Shown: piece after piece, positions 43,400-51,953 of the stretch | Layout: each line of letters begins with the position of its first letter | Numbering within the stretch: position 1 is the first letter of the stretch | IMG/VR virus record: IMGVR_UViG_3300032893_000013 | Span: 44,070-108,069 of that record | Origin: a virus | Direction: 5' to 3' (one strand) | DNA length: 64,000 nucleotides | Program-made: the position numbers and the translations under genes | The notes under the pieces: generated by a model | Seen by the model: the letters and a program-made list of their open reading frames with translations, nothing else | Told to the model about the DNA's origin: nothing | The model's database searches: none

Positions 43400-43406
43400 C
43401 GATACT
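43380..43406 (+). promoter_or_regulatory. Weak promoter before exported small protein
   Basis: TTGACG and GATACT with a short 15-base spacer; the GATACT and its surroundings resemble the promoter at 4506-4534. Confidence 0.3.
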
Positions 43407-43417
43407 GTGGAGGAGTT

Positions 43418-43666
43418 ATGAAATATCTCTTGACAATGCTCATGTTGGCATCCCCGGTTGTAGGCGCACAGACGGTGACTTACAATCCCGACGATTATTA
43501 CATCGACTATCTGACGCCGACAGAAAAGGACAAATCCCTTCTGGTGTTCGAGAACACCAACACGGGATACACCGTCAAAATTCTCGTCCTGACAAAGACG
43601 TTGCAAGATCCCGAAGCACTTCGGGCAATCAAAATGAAAGTTGCCACTGAAAATGCTCGTCATTGA
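43418..43666 (+). CDS. Small exported protein
   Basis: 82 residues behind GGAGGAG. Sec signal peptide (KYLLTMLMLASPVVGA, cleavage likely after residue 17). Mature part ~65 residues, acidic. Function unknown; exported like several neighbours. Confidence 0.72.
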   Translation: MKYLLTMLMLASPVVGAQTVTYNPDDYYIDYLTPTEKDKSLLVFENTNTGYTVKILVLTKTLQDPEALRAIKMKVATENARH

Positions 43667-44030
43667 GAAAGACGTTACATTCCCATTCGACGTAGATCAT
43701 ACTCTGATCTTTTGGGTTCCACGCGGCAAAGAGCCGCCAGAAGGTGCTCTTGAGGCCGACTATTACGGCGAGCGCGTGTTCTTTGTTCCGCATTGGGCGC
43801 ACATTCAACTTCTGAAGGCGTCGATTGGAAGAAAGCGCGGAACCGTCGTTTGGTCAGGCAACGGCTACCAATGGGCAAAAAATGTACTGGCCGCTCTCGG
43901 ATTCAAAGAAGAAGATGACATCATAGTCATGGCAAAGCCAGCCGGATACGTTGATGATTTGCCGTGCAACGAGTGGATGGGCCAGAGAATTTACTTGCCG
44001 TCCAAAGACAAACTTCCTTGGGAGGACTAA
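43653..44030 (+). CDS. HAD-superfamily phosphatase-like protein
   Basis: 125 residues from ATG 43653. FPFDVDHTLIFW (~10-21) is the DxDxT nucleophile motif; WSGNGYQWAKNVLAALGF is motif II-like; AKPAGYVDDLP holds the late Lys/Asp residues. A small cytosolic phosphatase, substrate unknown. Shares a TAATG overlap with the next gene. Confidence 0.78.
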   Translation: MLVIEKDVTFPFDVDHTLIFWVPRGKEPPEGALEADYYGERVFFVPHWAHIQLLKASIGRKRGTVVWSGNGYQWAKNVLAALGFKEEDDIIVMAKPAGYVDDLPCNEWMGQRIYLPSKDKLPWED

Positions 44031-44368
44031 TGAAAGTTTTACTCATTGACGATGAAAGAGAAGCCCCGCACATCAAGTCTATGTACGGCGTTGACGTTAC
44101 GAAGATTGCCCGAAGCTACAGCGAAGGAATCGAAGATTTGAAACAGGGCGGATGGGACGTTCTCCTGCTCGACCACGATCTAAATTCGTACCCAGACGGA
44201 GTTGAGAAGACTGGAACTGACATCATGAAATTTCTTCAAGAAAACCCGCAGCTTTTGCCCCAATCCATCATTTTTGTTACCATGAATCCAGGAGGACGCC
44301 GTAGAATGGAAGGCATCCTCAGTGACATCAAAAAGCAGCTTTCTGCAAAAAAGGACGATCAAACATGA
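44030..44368 (+). CDS. Receiver-like domain, cyclic-phosphate-processing type
   Basis: 112 residues; ATG 44030 overlaps TAA. LLIDDEREAP (~5) and VLLLDHDLNSYPDG (~43) with a later TG-D-M segment match the atypical receiver (cREC) family recalled as linked to cyclic-phosphate and RNA-repair operons rather than two-component signalling. Assigned from two motifs. Confidence 0.6.
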   Translation: MKVLLIDDEREAPHIKSMYGVDVTKIARSYSEGIEDLKQGGWDVLLLDHDLNSYPDGVEKTGTDIMKFLQENPQLLPQSIIFVTMNPGGRRRMEGILSDIKKQLSAKKDDQT

Positions 44369-45603
44369 TTCTCAATGCTAGAATTATTCCGACAAGCGAC
44401 TTTACCTTTGGCGTTTCCGTTGAGCTTCCCAGTGGAAAGTATCGCCATTACAAAGTAACCAATCAATTACTCACACAACTCATCGCAAAAGAAGTTGGCC
44501 TCTCTCAGAGTGCCAATGACGTGGCTCTCGAAGCCGTGCGCGCCCGCGTGAAGCAAGATTTTGGATCGGAGTATGAGCTTGGGTTCGTCAACTTGATTGA
44601 AATGAACGATCTTTACAAGTTCCACGCAACGCGCAGAATGATTCCCCTTCCGGATGGAATTTTCAGTCCCGGCGTTATCGGTGCCTTGCGAGCGAACCAT
44701 TCCACCACTTATCAATTTAAGTACAAGAAAAACATCTCGCGTCTGCCAGATTTCTTGGCCACGTTTTTGGATCGCGTTGTGCAAAAGCTGGCGCCTCCAA
44801 CCAGTTTCGTGAATCGGCTGATTTCTTCTTTCAATCGCACGTTGCAAGTATTCTACGGCGTTGATAGCCTATGGGATGATGCGCAGCAGGCATTCGAGGA
44901 TCGTATGGCGTTCATCGGCCTCGAAGGTACGGACGAGATGACTGAAGAGGAAAAGAAATACAATGAAGCCGTCAAAGGCAAGTTCTTCGTACCTTATGTT
45001 CCGTTTTTTCAACCCAATCATGTGACCAGCTACAGCCCAACCGTCTATCTTGCCCGCATTAGTGGCGAAGAGGATCTTGATAAGGCCGTCGCTGACATCA
45101 GCGATGATCTTGACCGCATGAATGCACTTGGATTGATTTTCGGAAGCCTTTCCATGCCCCGCGTTATGGAGTTGGACAATACGGTTGGAAATGGCAAGAA
45201 AGTCTATGCCGTTTTCGCATTCCCGCTCCTGAATCTAAAGAATTTCTCAAAGGCCCTCAAGCTGGATCATGAATTAACGGCAACGCCGGTTCGCAATCCA
45301 GAAGAAGATTCAATCTATGTCCAAGGCTTACGCCAATTGAATATCGGAACAGCAGTCGGCGAAGGCGAAACGAGCGGAACATATCCGTATCTTGATTTGG
45401 TCGAAAGCGAAGTCATTATCAACAACGCACCGCTCCCCGAAACTGTATTTGTCAAAGCCGATGGAACTACCGAAATTGTTCACGATCCAGACCGCACATT
45501 CAGGCAGGCTGAGCTTGAGAAGGCTTTCTTGAGTCAGAGAGAAAAGGGACGAAAGATCATGGAAAAGAAAATTGAGGCCGCTAAAAACCTTACGAAGCAG
45601 TAA
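44365..45603 (+). CDS. Unrecognised 412-residue protein
   Basis: ATGA overlap with the receiver gene. Long, mixed alpha/beta, with beta-rich stretches and a charged helical C-terminus. No recognised domain. Size suggests a structural or enzyme role. Confidence 0.75.
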   Translation: MILNARIIPTSDFTFGVSVELPSGKYRHYKVTNQLLTQLIAKEVGLSQSANDVALEAVRARVKQDFGSEYELGFVNLIEMNDLYKFHATRRMIPLPDGIFSPGVIGALRANHSTTYQFKYKKNISRLPDFLATFLDRVVQKLAPPTSFVNRLISSFNRTLQVFYGVDSLWDDAQQAFEDRMAFIGLEGTDEMTEEEKKYNEAVKGKFFVPYVPFFQPNHVTSYSPTVYLARISGEEDLDKAVADISDDLDRMNALGLIFGSLSMPRVMELDNTVGNGKKVYAVFAFPLLNLKNFSKALKLDHELTATPVRNPEEDSIYVQGLRQLNIGTAVGEGETSGTYPYLDLVESEVIINNAPLPETVFVKADGTTEIVHDPDRTFRQAELEKAFLSQREKGRKIMEKKIEAAKNLTKQ

Positions 45604-45605
45604 AC

Positions 45606-46082
45606 ATGCACAAGCCGATTGTCACATACCCCAATGACGTTCTAAGGAAAATGGCTCTTCCTGTTTCTATGGTGGAGCTAAAAAGCGGTTCCATCTATGA
45701 ACTTGCTACTCGCATGATGGAAACGATGGTCGCAGAAAATGGCATTGGATTGGCGGCCAATCAGATCGGCATTCTCAAGCGCGTGATCCTCATTGGAGTT
45801 CCAGGCCCAGATGGATTCTTTGGCGCAATGGTAAATCCCTTCATCCTGAAGTCTTCTGGCATCAAATCTACGCTCGAAGAAGGATGCTTGTCTTTTCCTG
45901 GACAATTGGTTAATGTTGAGAGGCCGGAAGAGATCGAAGTTCAATACTGGGATGTGACGGGCAAAATGCACACAAACACTTTTTCAGGACTCGTAAGTAA
46001 GTGCATTCAACACGAAATCGACCATCTGAATGGCGTTTTGATGAATGATTATGGCACCCTCCACGAAAAGAGCAAAACATGA
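45606..46082 (+). CDS. def: Peptide deformylase
   Basis: 158 residues. Motif I GIGLAANQIG (~46), motif II EGCLSFPG (~91) with the metal Cys, motif III QHEIDHLNG (~134) with the two metal His and catalytic Glu. Removes the N-terminal formyl group from new proteins, including phage proteins. Usual size for a short type-I/II PDF. Confidence 0.92.
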   Translation: MHKPIVTYPNDVLRKMALPVSMVELKSGSIYELATRMMETMVAENGIGLAANQIGILKRVILIGVPGPDGFFGAMVNPFILKSSGIKSTLEEGCLSFPGQLVNVERPEEIEVQYWDVTGKMHTNTFSGLVSKCIQHEIDHLNGVLMNDYGTLHEKSKT

Positions 46083-46363
46083 ACGAAACGACTGGGTTAG
46101 TTTTGATAGTGTTCACAATTTCTCTGGCGACCGTGATCCACAAGTTGGTTGATCGTCTTTGGCCTGCACAGCCAATGGACATGAGCGAAGTCGAAGCTCT
46201 GGACAACGAGCTTGGACGCCTTCACAATGAAATCGGACATTACGACAGCGCACCTTCTTGGGCGTCAAATGAAATCGCACGAATCAACGAAAAATTGGCA
46301 GAAGCCAACAAAATTGTAGCCGAATCAGTGGCAAAGGAGATATTCGATGGACAGCAGGGGTAA
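46079..46363 (+). CDS. Small membrane protein
   Basis: 94 residues, ATGA overlap with def. One N-terminal membrane segment (~6-22) then a charged helical tail. No motif recognised. Confidence 0.7.
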   Translation: MNETTGLVLIVFTISLATVIHKLVDRLWPAQPMDMSEVEALDNELGRLHNEIGHYDSAPSWASNEIARINEKLAEANKIVAESVAKEIFDGQQG

Positions 46364-46886
46364 TCTGTACGAAGAAAGCAGCGGCATCTTGAAAGACATG
46401 GAAAAACAGGGCGTCATCAAAAACGTCTCTGAAGTTCCCGATCTAGTTCCTTTGACCGACAAAGAGGCCGGTGATGCCAAAAACATGAGCACGGAAGAGC
46501 GCCTGAAGCTCTATGAGCAAAAGTTGGCGGAACTGCAAGAAGAAACGCTTACGGAACCTTTGACTCGTGCAGAGCGCGAGATGATGAACGCCCTTTCCCT
46601 GCAAGCGTATGGGAAACGTCTTGAGTGGCAAAAGATGCTGCGCAAGGGCGAACTGCGGCCCGAAACCATTCAGACATCGAGCGGCGATGGCATCGCCGGT
46701 AAACGACTCCACTACTTCACCGTTGACCAAATTCGTCTGACGATGAAAAAAATCCTGGCCGACCGCGAAGAAGCCGCACGCAAGTCGGAAGCTGAACGTT
46801 TGGAACGCGAAAAAGCTCAACAAGCCAAAGAAAAGGAACTTGAAAATGAACAAAGCAAGACGGGAACTGGTACAGAAACTCCGTGA
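46347..46886 (+). CDS. Charged helical protein
   Basis: 179 residues behind AAAGGAG, overlapping its neighbours. Long Glu/Lys/Arg helices, Gly/Thr-rich tail. No recognised domain. Confidence 0.68.
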   Translation: MDSRGNLYEESSGILKDMEKQGVIKNVSEVPDLVPLTDKEAGDAKNMSTEERLKLYEQKLAELQEETLTEPLTRAEREMMNALSLQAYGKRLEWQKMLRKGELRPETIQTSSGDGIAGKRLHYFTVDQIRLTMKKILADREEAARKSEAERLEREKAQQAKEKELENEQSKTGTGTETP

Positions 46887-47112
46887 GAGCGATCCGGCTC
46901 TCTCGCCAAAAGACGCCTATTTCTTGACTCGTAAGGTCAAGTTCACCGGCCCTCTCAAAGACAAGTTGGCCGCAAAAGGTTTGGACGTGTCCAAACGACG
47001 CATGTTTACGCCAGAAGAGTTCGGAATTGTTCAACAAACAATCGAAGAAATGCTGGCCGAAGCCAAGGCTAAGGCGGCGGAAGAGGCTCAAAATGCAAAT
47101 CCCAATAGTTGA
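46846..47112 (+). CDS. Unrecognised small protein
   Basis: 88 residues; ATG 46846 is preferred for its AAGGA ribosome site. Helical, with SPKDAYFLTRK in the middle and an Ala/Glu-rich end. Overlaps both neighbours. Confidence 0.66.
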   Translation: MNKARRELVQKLRESDPALSPKDAYFLTRKVKFTGPLKDKLAAKGLDVSKRRMFTPEEFGIVQQTIEEMLAEAKAKAAEEAQNANPNS

Positions 47113-47929
47113 TTACCGATCCAACGATGCTGCGGCCCGATTCATCAAATCAATCAAGGAATCAGGCTTCGGGGTACTCAACAATACGTTCGTAGAGCGT
47201 GATCTGCTCAAAAACGTGTATAATGACTGGGAACACTTCTTCGCCCGCGACCTGGAATACAAAGAGAAGTTCAAATTCAACGTGGAACTTCAAGATGGCT
47301 ATTTCCCTATCAATTCGGAGAAGGCCAAGGGCGCTTCAGTCGCCGATCTGAAAGAATTCATTCATCACTTCCCCAATCGAGAAAAAAGTACAATCAAAGT
47401 GTCAGACAGCACCAAGGTCCTTTGCATGGCCCTTGAAGACTTGGCCGTTGAGATTCTTGAGTGGCTTGAGGACGCCGCTCCAAAGGGATTGCCACAAGAC
47501 TGGGGCAGCATGGTTGGAAACAGCCAACAAACGCTTTACCGCGTGATCCACTATCCGCCTTTGACCGGCCTGAAAGCTCAAGAAGGAGCCGTGCGCGCCG
47601 CCGCTCACGAGGACATCAATTTCATTACGCTTCTTCCGGCAGCTACCGAATCCGGCCTGGAAGTATTGAATCGAAAGGGTGAATGGCAAAAAATTCACAC
47701 TGATTCCAGCAGTATCGTCGTGAATGTCGGGGATATGTTAGATTTAATGACGGAAGGATTTTATCGCTCAACAACGCATAGAGTAGTAAATCCTTCTGGA
47801 GAAGCGGCATCAAAATCTCGATATTCAATGCCGCTGTTTCTTCATCCGCATCCGGAAACTCAGCTTTCCGCCAACAAAACCGCAGGCCAGTACCTGGACG
47901 AACGCCTCAAGGAATTAGGGCTGAAATGA
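47093..47929 (+). CDS. 2-oxoglutarate/Fe(II) dioxygenase (IPNS-like)
   Basis: 278 residues from ATG 47093. Iron ligands His and Asp in AAHEDINFITLL (~172), distal His in STTHRVVNP (~228) and the 2-oxoglutarate-binding Arg in SRYSMPLFLH (~241), the isopenicillin-N-synthase/clavaminate-type jelly-roll pattern. Substrate unknown; such enzymes hydroxylate or desaturate small molecules or modify bases and proteins. Unusual in phages. Confidence 0.82.
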   Translation: MQIPIVDYRSNDAAARFIKSIKESGFGVLNNTFVERDLLKNVYNDWEHFFARDLEYKEKFKFNVELQDGYFPINSEKAKGASVADLKEFIHHFPNREKSTIKVSDSTKVLCMALEDLAVEILEWLEDAAPKGLPQDWGSMVGNSQQTLYRVIHYPPLTGLKAQEGAVRAAAHEDINFITLLPAATESGLEVLNRKGEWQKIHTDSSSIVVNVGDMLDLMTEGFYRSTTHRVVNPSGEAASKSRYSMPLFLHPHPETQLSANKTAGQYLDERLKELGLK

Positions 47930-48249
47930 CCGCAACGACTGTCAAATACATCGCTCTCGCTGAGATGCGCCGGATCTGGAAATGCTCACTCAAAGCGCGT
48001 AATGAGATTTTTTACACCCACCAATACTCATTCCTGGCCAAAGCTCTGGGGATGTTTGCGATGATTCCCCTATTCGCGTCAATTGTCGTTTTTCTGGCGG
48101 CCATGCTGGGATTCTTTGCCCTGATGGTTGTTCCCGAAATTTGCTTGAAAACGACAGTGAAATATGTCAAGATTCTGTTGAAAAAGCGGCGATTGAAAAA
48201 TAACCGCGAATTTTATCGAAAATACTATAACCGTCAGGAGAACGTATGA
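47926..48249 (+). CDS. Membrane protein
   Basis: 107 residues, ATGA overlap. Two adjacent hydrophobic stretches (~38-75) between a basic N-terminus and a very basic C-terminus (KKRRLKNN). No motif recognised. Confidence 0.7.
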   Translation: MTATTVKYIALAEMRRIWKCSLKARNEIFYTHQYSFLAKALGMFAMIPLFASIVVFLAAMLGFFALMVVPEICLKTTVKYVKILLKKRRLKNNREFYRKYYNRQENV

Positions 48250-48644
48250 AATCTCTGTTCATGTCCGTCGTATTCGCCGCACTCACGGCTTTCACTTTTT
48301 CGCACGTTGCCCAAGCTGCAACTGAAGTGACTGACCAAAACTACAAGCAAACACTCGATGCGCCAATCTTGAAGGGCGAAAGTGTTGTTGTGGTGTTCTA
48401 CGCCAACTGGTGCCCTCATTGCAAAAACTTTGAGCCGATGGTCGCTGCTGCCGAGAAGAAGTTCAAAAACGTAAAATTCACCCGCATCGACGTTGACAAG
48501 AATCCGATGCTGAGCAGTCGAATTCGCGGCCTTCCGACAATGATGCTTGTGAAGGGCAAAAAGATCGTCGGGATTCTCGAAGGCGAAGCTCCTTCTCAAG
48601 AAGCCCTTGAACAAACTCTTCAAAAGGTTTTCGGTAACAAATGA
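48246..48644 (+). CDS. Exported thioredoxin-like protein
   Basis: 132 residues. Sec signal peptide (~1-24) then a thioredoxin fold with active site WCPHC (~54-58) and a cis-Pro in GLPTMMLV. Should act in the periplasm on disulfide bonds. Couples upstream and downstream by ATGA overlaps. Confidence 0.88.
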   Translation: MKSLFMSVVFAALTAFTFSHVAQAATEVTDQNYKQTLDAPILKGESVVVVFYANWCPHCKNFEPMVAAAEKKFKNVKFTRIDVDKNPMLSSRIRGLPTMMLVKGKKIVGILEGEAPSQEALEQTLQKVFGNK

Positions 48645-49273
48645 GATTTCTTCTCCCCTTACTCGCCACTTTAATTGTGGGATGCGCAAGTACCCCCGCG
48701 TACCAGGACGCTTACGCCACAAATCCTTCTGAATCAGAAGAGTTCGGCGTATATGTCCGCCTCTTTCAGCTTGAAGCAGAGAAGAGGGGGGTTCAACTTT
48801 CCATGCCCAATCTCGACCGGAGCCTAAGAATTTACAAGGTAGATAATTTCAACGAAGAATTGCAGAAGAAGTACGTCATAGGTCTTTGCATCAAGACTGC
48901 CACTGAAGTTGACATCTACATCGACAGAGACTCGTGGAATTCATACGACAGTCAGCAGCGTGAGCTTTTGCTGTTCCATGAATTGGGACATTGCGTGCTC
49001 GATCTCGAACACGATAAATCGACGGATAGTGAAGGATTGCCGGATGACATCATGTTCCCGGTGAATTTCGACTCCTACGAATATTACAAATATCGGACTT
49101 TCTTCTTAGATCGAATGTTCAAGAAGGTGTCGAAAAAGAAAGACAATCCTGCGCCTGTAGGAGAAACTGTCTACACATGCCGCTGGGGCCTCAAATACCG
49201 AAAGGGAAAAGTTTACCGTGATAAATCTGGAAAAGATCAACGATATTCTCCAATTTCTGGCCAAAAGTTCTGA
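48641..49273 (+). CDS. Lipoprotein metalloprotease-like protein
   Basis: 210 residues. Lipobox LIVGC (Cys15) implies a lipid-anchored outer-membrane or periplasmic protein. HELGHCVLDLEHD (~113) is a HExxHxxxxxxH-like zinc site and DIMFP (~136) could be the Met-turn, as in metzincin proteases. The C-terminus has a lone Cys and is basic. Likely envelope-acting. Confidence 0.72.
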   Translation: MRFLLPLLATLIVGCASTPAYQDAYATNPSESEEFGVYVRLFQLEAEKRGVQLSMPNLDRSLRIYKVDNFNEELQKKYVIGLCIKTATEVDIYIDRDSWNSYDSQQRELLLFHELGHCVLDLEHDKSTDSEGLPDDIMFPVNFDSYEYYKYRTFFLDRMFKKVSKKKDNPAPVGETVYTCRWGLKYRKGKVYRDKSGKDQRYSPISGQKF

Positions 49274-49598
49274 TGGCTTAAAAGAAGTCAAGGGTAAAGG
49301 CGGGATCATTCTCAGCCTGTTGCCTTGGATTTCTGTCATGCACCTTTATCACACTGCGTCTGAGGCCGAAAAGCGCGTCAAGGCTCTTGAGAAGAGGGCC
49401 GAGATTCATGAGCAGCGTTTTGAAGATGAAGCGGAAAAAGCTGAAGAGCACGCGGTCATCTATGCCGGATCTTCAATCAAGGTCGCCACTGAAGCTCAAG
49501 AGCAGGTGGACCAATTCATGTCCCAACAACAACTCTATAACCAGGGACTCGACACTCGAATAAAAACTCTCGAAAGACTTTGCCGGAAGAAAAAGTGA
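49218..49598 (+). CDS. Coiled-coil protein with hydrophobic segment
   Basis: 126 residues from GTG 49218, overlapping the previous gene. A hydrophobic patch (~29-45) then a Lys/Glu-rich coiled coil. Overlaps the next start by GTGA. The GTG is weakly supported by AAAGGG. Confidence 0.58.
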   Translation: MINLEKINDILQFLAKSSDGLKEVKGKGGIILSLLPWISVMHLYHTASEAEKRVKALEKRAEIHEQRFEDEAEKAEEHAVIYAGSSIKVATEAQEQVDQFMSQQQLYNQGLDTRIKTLERLCRKKK

Positions 49599-51661
49599 AA
49601 ACCTTCGGTAGAGTCTTTGAGCAAAACGAAAAAATCGTTTTGGATGCGGAGCCTCACGTCATGCAGCGGCTTCGTCCCATGTTCGCGCACGCGCAGAACC
49701 TGCACAGTTACGGCCAATACACCCACAATCCAATCGCAATGACTCTCACGCGGGCCGCCGCGAAGGATATTCTTTGGGTGAACACTCGATACAATCTGGA
49801 CATAAAACAGGACATGATGTCCAGATTGCAGGCTATGTCATTGGAATATGACAGGATTGTTCAGTCAGTTTCTGACAGCGCAAACGACAAAGAACTGAAG
49901 TTGAGCAAAGAAGCGTGGCCGTTCGCCATTCCGCTCCGTGAGCATCAAATCAAGTTCATGAACATGGCCAAGAAGTCCAAGCGGATTTTGCTTGCTGACA
50001 AAATAGGTCTTGGGAAGACATTTTCCGCACTCTCAATCTTGGCTGAACCGGAAGCCCGACCGGCCATCATCATTACCCCAACGCACCTTTGCAATCAGTG
50101 GGACCGCGAGATCAAGCGCCTTTATCCGATGGCGACTACGCACATCATCAAGGGTTTTAAGAATTACGAGCTTCCTGTCGTTGACATCTACATAACCTCT
50201 TATAATCGCTTGGCTCCTTGGCAAGATGTCCTTTTCAAAACTACTTGCAAAACGGTCATTTTGGAGGAAGCCCATGAGCTTCGCCATACGGGAACTGGCA
50301 AGCGCGAAGTATCGCAGATGCTGTCGAAAAAAGCGGAATATTGCATCGAACTAAGCGGCACTCCAATCTATAACTACGGAGCGGAGATTTGGTCAATCAT
50401 TGATGTGGCTTCAGAAAACGCTCTTGGAACTTACGAAGAATTTACATCTGAATGGTGTACTTGGGAGCGCGTGCGCGAGCCTAGCGTCCTAAACTCATAC
50501 CTCAAAAGCATGGGCTTGATGTTGCGCCGGGAACCTGAAGAAGTAGGTCTAAACTTCGGAACAACATCCAAGCACGTCTATACTCTTGATGCGGACATGG
50601 CAGAGCTTGAGAAGATCGAAGACATCGCAAAAATGCTGGCCCTATCGGTTCTGTCCGGTCGCGTGGGTGAAAGTGATGAATCTGCCCGAGAACTTGATTG
50701 GAAACTGCGGCACGCAACGGGAGTGGCAAAGGCCCGCCCGACTGCCGAGTTCGTCAAAATGATGTGCGAGCAAGGCGAAAAGGTTGTTCTGGCCGGTTGG
50801 CACCGCGACGTTTACGATGTCTGGATGAAAGAGCTTGAGATGTACAATCCGGTAATGTACACCGGCACAGAATCTCCCCACCAAAAAGATGCTGCGGTAA
50901 AAAAATTCATCGAAGGAGATGCGAAAGTTTTCATCATCAGTCTTCGCTCCGGAGCCGGTCTTGATGGTCTTCAAAGAGTATCCAACACGGTCGTTTTTGG
51001 AGAACTGGATTGGTCACCGCACGTTATGGACCAAGTGATTGGACGCCTGGCCCGCGATGGCCAAACCAAACACGTCCAAGCCTTTTATCTGACGATTGCG
51101 GACGGCGCAGATCCTTTCATGATGCAAGTTTTGAACGTGAAGCGAAGCCAGCATGAAGGTCTGGTCGAGGGTAAGACGGCAGACGTAGAAATCTTAAAAG
51201 ACACGAATCCTGGAACTGACCGCGTGCGCGAGATGGCAAAACAATATCTCACGTCGATTGGCGAAGAAGTTCCAGTGATTGTCGAGGAAGTTGGCCTGAT
51301 GGGCGATGTTGCGCGGGCATTACGAAAGATCCGCGTCTCGACAAACACAGAGCAAGAAATGCAAGAAGCCGTCAACAAAGTCCTTCCCGACATGCTACCA
51401 TCGTCTCAAATTGAGAGAGAATTCAAAATTTCTTCGCGCTCCAGATTGGACTTTCTTGTCTCAAAAGGAGACGAAAAGGTCGCAATCGAGTGCAAGATCG
51501 ACTCGACCAAGCGCGCCGAAGTGTATCGCCAAGTACGCAGATACGTTGAGGAAGCCAAGGTTACATCCGTCGTTCTCTATGCGCCGTGGTCCGGCGTCCC
51601 ATCTTTTGTCGTTGATGGAACACCCGTAATTGTTGTAGATCCCTCCTTGACGGCACTGTGA
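49595..51661 (+). CDS. SNF2-like helicase fused to PD-(D/E)XK nuclease
   Basis: 688 residues from GTG 49595, chosen for GGAAG eight bases upstream and its GTGA overlap. Helicase: Walker A IGLGKTFSAL (~137), EEAHEL (~224), SGTPIYNYG, and a second lobe ending VIGRLARDGQTKHV. C-terminal ~70 residues carry LDFLV (~617), IECKID (~631) and VRRYVEEAKVTSVVLY, the D...ExK layout of PD-(D/E)XK nucleases. Helicase-nuclease fusions of this kind occur in restriction and anti-phage systems; here possibly a phage DNA-repair or superinfection tool. Confidence 0.82.
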   Translation: MKTFGRVFEQNEKIVLDAEPHVMQRLRPMFAHAQNLHSYGQYTHNPIAMTLTRAAAKDILWVNTRYNLDIKQDMMSRLQAMSLEYDRIVQSVSDSANDKELKLSKEAWPFAIPLREHQIKFMNMAKKSKRILLADKIGLGKTFSALSILAEPEARPAIIITPTHLCNQWDREIKRLYPMATTHIIKGFKNYELPVVDIYITSYNRLAPWQDVLFKTTCKTVILEEAHELRHTGTGKREVSQMLSKKAEYCIELSGTPIYNYGAEIWSIIDVASENALGTYEEFTSEWCTWERVREPSVLNSYLKSMGLMLRREPEEVGLNFGTTSKHVYTLDADMAELEKIEDIAKMLALSVLSGRVGESDESARELDWKLRHATGVAKARPTAEFVKMMCEQGEKVVLAGWHRDVYDVWMKELEMYNPVMYTGTESPHQKDAAVKKFIEGDAKVFIISLRSGAGLDGLQRVSNTVVFGELDWSPHVMDQVIGRLARDGQTKHVQAFYLTIADGADPFMMQVLNVKRSQHEGLVEGKTADVEILKDTNPGTDRVREMAKQYLTSIGEEVPVIVEEVGLMGDVARALRKIRVSTNTEQEMQEAVNKVLPDMLPSSQIEREFKISSRSRLDFLVSKGDEKVAIECKIDSTKRAEVYRQVRRYVEEAKVTSVVLYAPWSGVPSFVVDGTPVIVVDPSLTAL

Positions 51662-51676
51662 AAATTTTGGTATTCT
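51647..51676 (+). promoter_or_regulatory. Promoter of PhaR-like gene
   Basis: TTGACG, 18 bases, TATTCT. The transcript should begin right at the TTGGAGG ribosome site, about a dozen bases before ATG 51696. Confidence 0.55.
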
Positions 51677-51695
51677 GTCCTTGGAGGATAGAGCC

Positions 51696-51953
51696 ATGAC
51701 CACAGTAATCAAGCGTTACGCCAATCGTAAACTTTACAACACCCGCACCAGCCAATACGTCACGCTGACCGATCTGTGCGATATGGTCCGCCATGGCGAA
51801 GAATTCGACGTGATCGACAACCGCACTGGCGAATTCATCACTGCCGCGACTCTCACGCAGGCCCTCCACGAAGAAAAGCTGAAATCTGGAAAATTTGGTC
51901 AAGTTGCCGACATCCGCCGCGAGATTATTGGCACGATAGGGCATGGTGGATAA
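51696..51953 (+). CDS. PhaR-type DNA-binding domain protein
   Basis: 85 residues. VIKRYANRKLYNTRTSQYVTLTDLCDMV closely follows the PHB/PHA accumulation regulator N-terminal domain. Only that domain is present; the granule-binding tail of host PhaR is missing. In hosts PhaR represses PHA genes; here it could regulate phage or host genes. The start at 51696 is fixed by GGAGG. Confidence 0.85.
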   Translation: MTTVIKRYANRKLYNTRTSQYVTLTDLCDMVRHGEEFDVIDNRTGEFITAATLTQALHEEKLKSGKFGQVADIRREIIGTIGHGG

